In this document: piece by piece, positions 21,707-32,691 of the stretch
Numbering within the stretch: the first letter of the stretch is position 1
Layout of the letters: each line of letters starts with the position of its first letter
Assembly: GCA_040357565.1 (NCBI GenBank)
Contig: JBDODJ010000014.1
DNA: 64,000 bases
Direction: 5' to 3' (one strand)
DNA from: Cercozoa sp. M6MM
Taxonomy: Eukaryota > Endomyxa: Ascetosporea
Position numbers and translations under genes: made by a program
The notes under the pieces: model-generated
The model's input: only the letters and a program-made list of their open reading frames with translations
What the model was told of the DNA's origin: nothing
Database searches by the model: none

Positions 21707-23447
21707 TTAAGGGAGCTGGCACACGCCGACTCCTGTCACCATATCGGAACACTCGAGTCCTGGAGCGCAGTTAAAGTTCGGCACTATGCCGCCACTAGCC
21801 AGTGGGTAGCAGGGTTCGCCCTTAAGCGCAAGGCACACCATTCCGCCACCGACGTCACCGCAAACACCGCTGACGCAGTTTTCGTCCTGGGCGCACGACT
21901 CAAAGTTCGGCAGCAGGCAGTGGCCCTTGTTCCAGCCTAAAGGCAGGTAGTAGGTGCAAATCATATCTGTACACGTCTTCTGATTCGGGAGTAACTTGTA
22001 CTACAGTGTATGTAAATTTGCAGTACCTGCAGGAATGTGGCACACGGCTGGAGCGACACACTGGATTGTGGCGACGCAGCGATCTCCGATATCGGCGATG
22101 CATTTGCCGTTTGGCCCGGGGTTCTCGCACATGCCGCTGATGCAGTGGCTGTTGTCGAAACACGGGAGACCGTTGGGTTTCTTGCAAAGGAAAACGCCAC
22201 TGCCCGCTGTCGTTTCCGTACATTCATGCCCAGGTAAACAGTCACAGTCGCGGGTACACTGCGGTGCACCGGCGGGCTGAAATGCACCGGCAGGAGGGAC
22301 GAGACAAGTTCCAGTGACAGAGAGGTCTTCGAGAAGAGACATGTCTGGCACTGGCAAAGTCGCCAATGCGCCCGACTTGACCATGTAGCATTGCAAACCA
22401 GACGCACAATCTGTCTGACACAGGCAGCAATCGCCAACTCCTTGGCTGCCCGGGATGTAGGAACAGACGCCGTCAACATTGCCGAGACCAAGCGGGTTCA
22501 CCTCACGTGGCAGGAATGTCGGCGACGGTACAACACCGACTACAGTACAATTTCAAAGCATAAAATACTGTGCTGTATTATGGAAGAACTAATTACGATG
22601 ATGATCGCCGTCAAATTCCGGCAGAGGAGTCGCAACTTTCGACAAGCAAGCCGTGGAACAAGTGAGGGCAGTGTCAAAGTCTTGACAGTCAACACCGACA
22701 CCGATCTCACACGGCCCTCCCCTAGAAATAAACTGACGTGTAAAACAGGACAAACCCCGGCAAAAAACTATACAGGCCATTGTCGGGAGTGGGCGTGGCA
22801 TATGGAAACAGGGTCTTGGCCTCTCTCACGCTGATTTGCAGCTGTGGCACGCATTCGCTTCCCTGCGATCAGTCACCCAGCATACGGTGTCAACTAACTT
22901 ACCACGCAATGTACTGTACTCTACTCTACCTCGGGGTTGCAGTGGCCCAACCAGAAGCGCGTCGAGCACAGCGGCGTGTCTCCATTTCCGACCTGCCCAA
23001 GGCAGTACAGTATGATTTAATGGTGCAGTTTAGAAAATATATACTAGAGTTATGTACCAAGCAAGGTTTTCCTTCGGGACACAAGCAGTCCGGCTCGATC
23101 TGAAAGGAAAAACTGGTAGAATACTGCCAGTATTGCCATTTTCTTTCAGTTGGGCAGGAGAGCCACTCATAATTCAGCGTACGATGCCGGAGCGGAAGAC
23201 AATAGGAGTGCAAGCTCGAACCCCAAAAAACGCTTTCTGCAAGACAAAAACGCAAATATGCATAAAAGTACTGTTAATTAAAAGTCGAAAATGTACCTTT
23301 TTGCAGATCCACATGACCATGATCGTCTATGCACTTGCCTTGACGAATGCACGTCGGACGCATGATGGTCAGTGGCACCAGCTGATCGGCTTTCACCATC
23401 GATGAGCACACGAAGCTTAAGGTCAGCAGCAACGAAGTCATTTTCAT
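21707..23447 (-). CDS. Secreted cysteine-rich protein B, paralogue of A; exon 1 deletion
   Basis: Start ATG 23447 with a signal peptide (MKMTSLLLTLSFVCSSMVKA); stop TAA 21707. Exon order and phases copy gene A at 1-1381: shared IRP/IEPDCLCPEGKPCL, GNGDTPLCSTRFWLGHCNPE, GSECVPQLQISV and PTPDNGL, then a long cysteine-rich exon (CCLCQTDCASGLQCYMVKSG, CTRDCDCLPGHEC, CFDNSHCISGMC) and a last exon (CAQDENCVSGVCGD). Relative to A, exon 1 lacks 107 bp between HVD and the CKK donor, removing CCSGVCDKDNGC and shifting the frame. Use of an earlier GT (at GGTCAT|GTGGAT) would restore phase with the next exon (KAFFGVRACTP). All other exons are open, so I keep it as a gene rather than a pseudogene. Confidence 0.7.
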
Positions 23448-24391
23448 TTTTTAAAGCCAGTCTTTTCGCAAGTTTGGTATCAGTTCGCAGGTGGGTCACC
23501 GTACCGTGTAGTGATCGCAAAACACCGAGATCGCAGTTGGTTTAGCTGTAAAATGGCGTTTCTGGGAGAAACGCTGCGTACGTGCAGACAACAGTAGAAA
23601 CGCTGAAGGAAACTCTACAGGAGGAACGTTGAGTTTCCCTCCTGTGGAAACGCTTAATGCGGCAAGTAAACATTTGATTATAACGAAGCAGAGAGTCGCC
23701 ATTTCAGTTGCGTGTCAGTGCACTGCGTTGGTCTGTTCAGTGACACTGCAAATTTAGCACTTGGCTGGCAGTTACTGATCGAATACAGTAGCTTAAGTGT
23801 GCCTGGCAGACTTTAAGCTTGCTAAGCAATACAAAGGCTCTAACTTGTATCGACAGAGCTCGCACTTGGTGTAATATGTTTTGTTGAGTTTGCGGTTCAG
23901 TAAACCTGTGCAGCGTGTTGAGTACTGTCAGTAAAGTGTTTTGGGTTAAGCAGATCTCCGAATAGTGCACAGTGAAACAGACTATTCGGGTTTCAAGCGG
24001 GAGCAGGATAGATGTTTCCTGGCTAGCCAAAGCTAGACAGCTGTAGTAATTTAGACTGGGACCAGGCCCGTTTATTTGGGCTCTAACTAACTACTGACAT
24101 TACTCAAATGGCATCGCCCCTCATGTTTCTTTAAATCAAAAAACCAAATTCAGAAAACAAAGGGGGCGGAACTGCAAAATTTCTACTTTTTTGTAGAAAT
24201 TCTACTTTCATGAAATTGACGTGAATTAATATTGCTTCTACGCGAAAATGCAAATTTCTAACACTCTCTACTTCTGGATTACAAATCAAAAGTGGGTGTG
24301 CCTTTCGCCCTAGAAAACGAACGTGCTGCTACATTCGATTTCTGCTGGGGGAGGGGGTGCTCGCCAGGCGCGATTGACGTTTAAAGCTGCG
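23448..24391. other. Intergenic, no gene recognised; hairpin present
   Basis: Between gene B's start and the 3' end of the Arf-like gene. It holds several GAAACGCT repeats (23560-23660) and a perfect hairpin: AATTTCTAC at 24178-24186, loop TTTTTT, GTAGAAATT at 24193-24201. No exon pattern is visible. Confidence 0.5.
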
Positions 24392-26041
24392 TTACTGTAC
24401 TTCCATCTGAGACGATTGGATGGTGTTGAAGTCAACCTGTCTGCGAGCGAATGCCAGCGCTTTGACAGACACTCCAAGTGAGCATGGAGTCAGTGCCAAA
24501 CAAGACGTTATTACTGGAACAACAAACTCAACTGAAAAAGCGATAATATAAGAGAAAGAATTCAAATTACTCAGCAGCGGCTCGAGCAACGCAAAGCGAC
24601 AGATCGCGAGCGAAGCGACGCTGTTGCGCTTGTGGCAGGCAGCTCTACAGACACGTTCGCAACAGACACAGTGCGACAGAGCGCAACGCACCATCACAAA
24701 GTTGTCAATCGCATCGGCGATTCTCTCGGTTCTGTTGGCCTAAATGTACATAGTAATGTGCTTGTTTGGTCAACATAGTCAATGCCTTTGAGTGACTAAA
24801 ACATACCTGTCGCTGCCGAAAGAAACGAACTGGCTGCTCTGGATGCTTGGCAGAAACTACGCGCAAAAGGACAGACATAACCATACACACGCACAAGACA
24901 CAAGTCAGTTGTACCTTCAAACAATGCTGTAGCGGTGCCAACCTGCATGCGAAAGTCTTCAAACATATGCTTGACAGGACTGTCATCGGCAAGCCACGAA
25001 TCCCACACACACTGGTCGAGGTGGTCAACGCCACTGCTGTCGGTGTGCATCAAGTCATTCTCGGTGTCACACTTGCTAATCACGAGTGCCACACACGGAC
25101 GCGCTGCAGGCGCTATCGGTTCGATCATCGAGCGCACTTGCTCGAGCACTTCCTGCATCTCTCGCACGCGTTCTTTATCTTGGTGCAGTTGCTGCAAACT
25201 GCAGGCACCAAACAGCAGCAAAATGGCATGTGTGCCCTGCATGTAATGACGCCACAGCGGACGCAACCTTTTTGCACCCCCAATGTCCCACTGGAAAGGT
25301 TCATGCTCTATAGATCATTAAAAATACGATGCATTTACCAGGTTAAGGGTGATGCCGTGGAAGGAAATCTCTTCCACGTTGAAGCCTATCGTGGGGATTG
25401 TCGCAGGGTTCTCGCCGTGCTTGAGCCGAAACAAGAGCGAGGTCTTGCCCGCGTCAGCACCAAGCATCAGGAAGCGAAACGCAGGAGGAGAAAGAGCATC
25501 GCGCAGTTGGTTTATCTCTTCACTGCGCTGATCACAGAAGGCGGTGTTCGCGTCGGAGAGACTACAGTACCTCTAAACTCGCCCATGCGCGGTTGTAACT
25601 GGACACGTTTACCGGAGTAAAAAGAGCAAAGCAGCGGGCTCGCCTGAGTGAGCTCGAATTCTATCGAATCGTTCCCGGAGCATTGCTTGCATCTCGGCCA
25701 CCTCTTGGCCGACTTGGGCTTCCACTGCCAAGAACGCACAAAAAGGCGCGTTTTACGATTGGATACGTCAACTAACACTGGCTACCCTCATCGTTGAAAA
25801 CTTCGCGATGCTCATTGGCCAGCGCAGCCCGAATGAGCTAAGTATGCAAACATTGTTTCCAAAGCATGGACACAAACAAACAAAAAGTTGAAACCTCGGA
25901 GTGGTCGTCGGACGATGCAAAGTCTTCAGAAACCGGCATGACGTTTAGTTTTACGGCAAACTCTGCACCTCTCCACTCGTAGTACCAGTTTGAATCTGTT
26001 TTAGTACACAACGTCCAGTAGATACTGTACAGTAGCGCCAT
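24392..26041 (-). CDS. Degenerate Arf/Arl-like small GTPase with N- and C-terminal extensions
   Basis: Start ATG 26041. An N-terminal region of about 105 residues ([19 protein letters not shown] ... [19 protein letters not shown]) precedes an Arf core. The core reads [19 protein letters not shown] (P-loop region), [19 protein letters not shown] (switch I/interswitch), [19 protein letters not shown] (switch II), then [10 protein letters not shown] and [14 protein letters not shown] in place of NKxD. Three hallmark sites are altered: the first P-loop Gly, the catalytic Gln of WDxGGQ (Ala here) and the Asn of NKxD (Ser here). So GTP hydrolysis is probably weak or absent. No N-terminal myristoylation glycine. 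The C-terminal exons ([31 protein letters not shown]) are less certain; TAA at 24392. Confidence 0.75.
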
Positions 26042-26207
26042 TCAAAAAACTCTTGGCTGTCCGGGGTAGCCAGAAAGCTGTACTAATAATTGGCGGCCGT
26101 CAACCAATAGAAACCAAGCCAAGGACCAATAGTTGGCTCATTGAGTGTGTTGCCAGTCACTCTGAGTCGCTTAGTGGGCCTTTTTTTTGATTCGATTTTG
26201 CACCTGC
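26042..26207. promoter_or_regulatory. Head-to-head spacer with two CCAAT boxes
   Basis: About 166 bp between the divergent Arf-like start (26041) and the candidate HDAC start (26208). It holds two close CCAAT boxes on the + strand (CAACCAATAG near 26101 and GACCAATAG near 26124). A compact bidirectional promoter is inferred. Confidence 0.5.
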
Positions 26208-29200
26208 ATGGAGGACTTCGTGGTTGTGCTGTAAATCACTCTCTCAATATTATCTTTTCCAGCGCCGTTCATGGCGCATGCGTTTGCAGAAGCAGCGATA
26301 GCGAAGATGAAAGCAGTAGCGAAGAAACCAGTGTCTCTGATAAAGAGCGGTATACGACTGACCTATCACTGACCTTTTGTCCTGTGTGATGTGCTTTCAA
26401 ACGAGGTGCTGTTTCTGCTCTCAGGGGTGTGTCCGATCAGTCGACAGGGTCGCCAGCAGAGAGTTCCTCCGAAAGTCCTCGTGCCTTTGTTGTCGAATCC
26501 ATCGATGATCATCAGTGGACGGAGGATGGCTCGGTCGAGGTAGCGCCCTCGACATTGTTATGCACACCTTCCCTTGTGCTTGGCAGTCACCGCCCGCTTT
26601 TTTAAACTGTAGGTGTTTGTGCGTTGGGCGGGATACTCGCTGGACGAACGAACCTGGGAACCGCTGAACGAAGAAAACCGCAAGCTGCTCGTCTATCGTG
26701 ACTACTACAATTCTCGTGCTGTGCTTTCCCTCTCTTTTGCTTGTTCTTTTGGTGGACACCTTGAGAGTTTTCCTTCTTGGTAGAAACTCGACGTCAGACC
26801 ACTGCCGGAGCCTCTCACCCCGGACGAGGTTGACGACCTCGAGGAACTCCAAGACCTGGACAAGACCATCGAGGCAGTTTCCGTGGAGGCAACAGACGAC
26901 GACAAGACCATTGACGCCACGACCGTCGAAGCCACCGAAGACGAAGAAACCACTGTCACCTCCTTGAAGCAACAAGAACGACCAGTGCTGCTGCCCGTCG
27001 CTGTGTCGAAAAAACGCACACCAAAGAAGCGAACACCAAAAAAAGTCACCCCGAAAAAGCTCATGCCAGAGAAGACGGTTTCAGAAAAGGTCACGCCGAA
27101 GAAGATCACACCAAAGAAGATCACGCCGGAAAAGACTGCCGAAACACGACAAATGCCCAAGCCGCAAAAACCGGTGGCCGAAGTGAAGAAACGACCGCGC
27201 GGAAGGCCACGCAAGAATGCCGTCGCCGCCGTTGAGACGGCGAAGCCAAAGGCGCCCGCGCTGCGCGAACCTGAGCAAAAGCGTCGAAAGGTACAGCTCC
27301 AGTTGGCTCTTTGTGTTGTCTGTGTCTGTTGTCTCACTTGCTTTCATGTCCGCAGACACACCGAAAGACGAGTTTCCTGACGAACATCAAGTCCTTCCGG
27401 TGTGTCTCGCTCTACGGCATTGTTGTGTTTGTGTGTGACTCAACGTGTGCAGGCAAGCCAGAGGCAAGACAGTGGCGGCCAACTGCAAGCAATACGTAGA
27501 CTGTTCTTCCTGGCTTGCTTGTAAATCTTGTATAGCGTCTCTCTCTTTGCACAGTTACGTGACTCTATCGCACTGAAACGTCGACGCGCCTCACAACTGC
27601 GCGGTCACCGCGTAGCCATGAACATTCCCGGCGCAGTCTTTGGACCCGACGTTGGTACAGTTTTGTTGCTGTGCTTTCGGTGTTGTCTGTGGGTTGATTC
27701 AGTTGCTTTGTGTGTCTTGAATCGACTTGTCACAGGCCTGTCCATCCGAAGCGAGATCATGGCGGTGGCATACGACACGATGTGCGTGCTTAAGCGCTGC
27801 AGGAAGATCTGTACACAAGTTGTCCTTCTTATGGTAGTGTCATATGTATTGTTTGTTGATTTCTGTGTGTTTGTCGGCGCAGTGGAGGACCGGAAAAGGT
27901 TGCCGAACGAGCCAACGAAACGCAACTTTGTGTGGATGCTGATGGAGGTGCTTGAAGTGCTGCGGCGTGCGATCGACGTAGCCTCTGCACACACTCGCCC
28001 GCCTTGCTTTACCCCCACCTCACCCTCTTGTCTCTAGGTGGCAAGACGCACACAGTCGAACTTTGACCGAGTTCAGAACTTTGGCCTGCTGCACCAGTTT
28101 CTGGCCGTCTGCATCGTGCTTAATCGTATCCTGAGGGTTTTCTGTCTGACGGGGAGGGTACGGGGTAGAAGTGTCGATCGCATGCACCCTCAGACCTGTC
28201 GATGCCGAAGTGCGAGGTCGTGCACCAGATCCAACAGGAAGAGCTGGTGACTCAAATGTTCGGCGAGCCGGCCAAGTACGAGCACTTGGTGCATCTGGCA
28301 GGTACCTTTGCATACATGCACTATATCTATCTATATACTTATATATATATACTTATATATATATATTTTTTCAACTTTTTGTATACTGTGTCTACTCAGA
28401 GTCGGTGGTGTGCGCCGTGTCGATGGTGCAGCTGCTGGACGCGCTGAAGTGGCTGGACGTGCGCAAGCAGCTGTATGAGCTAAGCATGGACTTGAGTCTC
28501 AAGAATCTGCGCAACCTGCTGCCGCGCGGACGAACTCGCATGTGCCCTCTGCTTAGCCCTACCTGAGGTGGTGGCTAGTACAAAGCGTGTGCACATGTGA
28601 ACAGACAAGCCGCAGTGCGCGAGTGTATTTTGTCGACCATGGCGATCCAGAGGTACTCTCCTTGCTGCTGTTGTTGTTGCCTTGCAAGTACACTGAGGGT
28701 GTAATTGCAGCAATCAAGTGCGACTCCCCCTGTGTGTGATGGAACTGGATGACCTCAAGCAGTCGTTCGGCTTTTGCGTGCCCGAGTATAGCTACGGCGA
28801 CCTTATCGACAGCGACGATGACGACGACCAGTCTGACGACTCGTCCTCTGAGTCGTCCGATGATGACTCGGATAGCAACAGCAGAATGAGCAGTCTGAGT
28901 GACTCAAACGCTGCCGCTCTTGTCCAGTCGCTGATGATGGACTCGCCTGTCCCTGTCATGCAGTACTCGGTCCGTCTGTGCATCCTTCTGTGTTTATGTG
29001 TTCTCTCTCTCTTATTCAGTGTGCCTGCAGGGTCAGAACGAAAGATGTCGCAACGCAAACGTGTTTCGCTCAATTTTGGTGCCGTTTGTTGTCTTCCTTC
29101 CCTATGTGTGGTGGTTTGATGTCTACACAATGTCACAGAGCAAGAAAATATACGTCTACACTTTCGGCAAACGGAAATCGGACGCAAACAAGCTCATTCG

Positions 29201-29679
29201 ACTGTCGCTGGTGCGAACCTTTTCCACCATGATTCCCACATAGTAGCTTCCCTCTTACCCTTCTCCTTGCAGCCGTTCAACGACGAGGACTTTTTCGACA
29301 TGGCTCGCGCACTTGCGGCCGATAGGGTACTGCGCGCATGTCTCGTTGTGTGCCTTTATTGTGCGTATGTCTTTTCTTTGTCTATGTCACTATATTATTG
29401 TGGATTGTTTATCACGTGTTCACATGCAGAGAGAGCTAGGCCCGTTGGCAGTTGCCATTCTGCAGAACGCGAAACTGCGCGAGGAACTCGAACTTACGGG
29501 TTCGTTTCGACCCAGTGTCGCTGGAGGTGTCCTTTGCTTTCCTACCGAAGATATGTCTTGGCAGAGGAGGAGTGCCAGGTGGCATTGAGGCGGCACCAGT
29601 CGCACGGCGTTCCGCTGAGCGGTTTTCAGGTTTCAGTCGCTCTGGCTGCCGTGCCTCTGAGTGTACTATTTCACCTATC

Positions 29680-29740
<61 letters not shown>

Positions 29741-29760
29741 NNNNNNNNNNCACGTCTCTG

Positions 29761-29791
<31 letters not shown>

Positions 29792-31928
29792 GTTTTTGGA
29801 TTGAATGCAGCCTCCTGCGTCGGCCAACCAGCGTGTTGCCATCGTATCGCAGCAACATGGTACTTTTGTACTCCTTCGTCTTGTTTTGTACTGCCACCGG
29901 TGTTTGCAGTTCAAGGCGTCACACACAGCGAAGACAACGGCGTCGAGAACAGTGCGCGAATCGTACGTGTCCTCTTGTGCGTGTGCGTGTGCGTGTGTGT
30001 GTGTCTGCGTGTGTGTGTTGAAGCATACGTGAAAGCCTGTCTCTCTGCAGACGCGACTGATGCCGGCGATGCGCAAGCTCGCAGATCGCGCGCACGGCCG
30101 CTTTGAACTGCACGTATCAGATCGCGAGGCCTCGGACGAGCAGATGAAGTACGTGCACGACGACGCCTACGTCGAACACCTGCCCAAGAGTACAGTCAAG
30201 TCTACTTTAATATGGCTCCTATCCCCTTATAACTATACTACAGTCTGGTGGCTGGGCGGCTATGACGAAAAGAAGAACAGCAAGGAGGAGTCCGAGTGGA
30301 CGGAGCGCGTCAAGGCACTCATCGGCGACAGAGAAGTCCGGGAGGGCGAGATGCCCACTGTTGACCAGGTCGTCCGCTGCATTCGCAATGTAGTTTACCC
30401 CCAATCCCTCTATGCCTTGTGTCTTACCTATCAACCTTCTCCCATTTGGCAGGGTGCCGGTGCTGCCCTCGATGCACTCGACCTCGTGTGTCGCGACAAA
30501 GTTCGCAGGGCTTTTGGTAGCTTTGCTTTGTTGCCTGAGCTAGAGAAGAAGGCAGTATAAGGAATGGTCTGATGCAGCTTGCATTCGACCACCTGGACAC
30601 CACTGCGGTCGTTCGAGAATCTCATCTACCGAGCATGGCTGTATCCTTTCCTCCTTTAATCAATTTATCCTTTACCCTCTTACCCACTATGTTCTCATCC
30701 CTTCTCCCAGTCTGCTACGTAAACAACGCGGCACTAGTGGCTCGTTACGCTCAACTCACCTACGAGAATGTATGACAGTACTACTCGGGGCGGTTATGTC
30801 TCTATGAGTGTGTCTTGCGTAGGTGAGGAAAGTCGCCATCATCGACATCGACGCGCACCACGGCGATGTAGGGCTTGCCTTGTCCTCTATACCCATCTGT
30901 GTCCGCTGTCCTCTACCTCGCACCCATGTACTCTCCAGGGCACGGAAGAGATTTTCGAGGACGATCCGACCGTGCTGACGTTCTCGCTGCACCTGTCGGA
31001 ACGTGCCACTCCCGTGAGGAAAAACCGCCTGGCCGATTTTTCGTTCAACCGGAACTGCGCGGCACTGCGGGTAGTCTCTTTACCCCCCACTTACCCCCTC
31101 CCCACACTGCCACCTTTTTGCACAGTCCAAGAGAGAGTACAAGTACTGCGACACGGACCCGTCGTCACAGGTGCCGCCGAAACGACGCGTGCAGGACTGG
31201 CAGCCCGTGTGGAACGCCTTCTTTCCGTTCAAGTACCTTCTCTGCCCTCTGTGTATGGTGTAGATGCTGTAGGTAAACACTAAACCTACCTGGATTGTAC
31301 ACAGAGAGAACACGGTGTCACTCAACGATCGCTCACGCAACGCCGTGGTCGAACTCGACGTCTACACCGAGCCTGAGCAGTTTGTAAATTTGCACCTTTC
31401 CATCTGGGTATCCTTGCCTTATCCCACACCCACCCTTGGTAGTCGGAGCAGTGGATGACACGCTTCCGCGCGGAAATACTGCCGGCCACGCGGCAGTGCG
31501 CGCCCGACCTCATTGTGATCTCCCTCGGTCTGGACGCGCGTCGGCACGATGACGTAACCGAGGAAGCTCTTGGGTACTTATTTCTACCCTTTTAACCCCT
31601 GCCTTTTACGCCTACCTTTACCCCTCTTCTTCCTGGTAGTGAGCGTGGTCTAGAACCGAAGCATTACGCCAGTATGGTGGCTTCACTGTGCGCCGTGGCA
31701 CAGGTGCCTTGTTGTTAGACTGAACTCTTTGTCTGGCATGTATGTGTTTTTTTGTAGGACGTGTGTGACGGCAAGGTTCTCATGGTGCTTGAGGGAGGCT
31801 ACGGCGAGGTAGCCTTCTCTGCTCATAGGTTGCTTGGCCATGTAGTTACTTGCTTTCTTTTCCCGAGACAGGAAGGCATCGTGGAGTGCGCCGAGGCCGC
31901 CGTTCTCGCACTGGCCGTGCACGATTGA
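26208..31928 (+). CDS. Chromodomain + AT-hook + histone deacetylase fusion protein
   Basis: Exons keep phase from the chromodomain to the HDAC stop (TGA 31926-31928). In order: an acidic Ser stretch (SDSEDESSSEETSVSD). Then a chromodomain at about 26480-26720 (AFVVESIDDHQW; VFVRWAGYSLDERTWEPL) with an F/W/Y aromatic cage. Then TPKK repeats and an AT-hook (KRPRGRPRKN, about 27190-27220). A helical middle follows (SMVQLLDALKWLDVRKQLYE) that resembles a TFIIS N-terminal/LW domain, and then an acidic D/S tract (28805-28880). The deacetylase domain runs from about 29810: VTHSEDNGVENSARI, DEQMKYVHDDAYVEHL, RPPGHH, FCYVNNAALVARYA, DIDAHHGDG, LIVISLGLDARRHDD and VLEGGYG. Zinc ligands and the catalytic Tyr are kept. 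Predicted to read methyl-lysine and deacetylate nearby chromatin. The 5'-most exon is unresolved; the ATG at 26208 does not join cleanly. Confidence 0.85.
29681..29792. repeat. (CA)n, 10-N gap, (CT)n and (TA)n compound microsatellite
   Basis: CA repeat to 29740, Ns at 29741-29750, then CT and TA tracts, all in an intron just before the HDAC catalytic exons. Confidence 0.95.
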
Positions 31929-32691
31929 CAATGTTCACGTTCACTTTGCTGTAGTTTCCGTCTGATTCAGATTCTGCGCGTACTGTACATAGAGTATCGT
32001 TAGGTTCCCCCGTTGTTACTGGGGCTTAATGGCCGATGGTAATTGAGTTGGCGTAAAGAGAAGAAGAAGAGATCAGATTCCCTGGTCGAGAGAGCCCTTC
32101 TTTGAGTTCAGCTGCAAAAAGCTTGCTCAAGGCTTCCCTACTCAAACACAGGTGTTCCACAGTCTGGACTGAAGCTCAGTAGGTCATGATACCAGCGAAC
32201 ACATTTCAATATCTTCCACACCTCTCTTGAGGATTTTTGTAAGTTGCAGGGTTGCTTCCGCGAGGATAATGATGTTCGTTTTTACAGTGGTCTGTCTCTC
32301 TTTGTGTTACAGCATGAACCAGTTTGACAAGTCGACGCGACACAACGTAGGATGATGTGGGTGTTGATCGACGTCGTCGTTCAGTTCTTGTTGACTAAGT
32401 CAAGTCATTTCGCGTTGGAACTGAAGGTGACGAACAATTTTTAACTGTTCTCGGACCAGGCTTTGCCCAGGGCCGCTGCGTCTGCTACTTCTTGAAAGGA
32501 CGAACGCTTACAAAAAGAAAGACACCGTACGCCCATGCGCTTCGCTTAGTCGAGTCTTGTATGTACCATGCGCTTGTTACCCACCCCAGGATTGGTACAC
32601 AGGGAACTCCTGGTTTCTCAGCAGACGGAACTACTAGAACTACTAGTACACTGACAGGAAACCGGCGTGAAACTGGTGCCGTGGGATCTGT
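31929..32691. other. Convergent 3' spacer, no gene recognised
   Basis: Between the HDAC stop and the stop of the histidine-phosphatase gene. Open frames are short and lack motifs; it probably holds both 3' UTRs. Confidence 0.5.

Noticed and set aside
28616-28651. Peptide VYFVDHGDP resembling a legumain/caspase active-site strand
   Set aside because: It is in a different frame from the one that joins both neighbouring exons in phase; the phase-consistent reading is QAAVRECILSTMAIQ.
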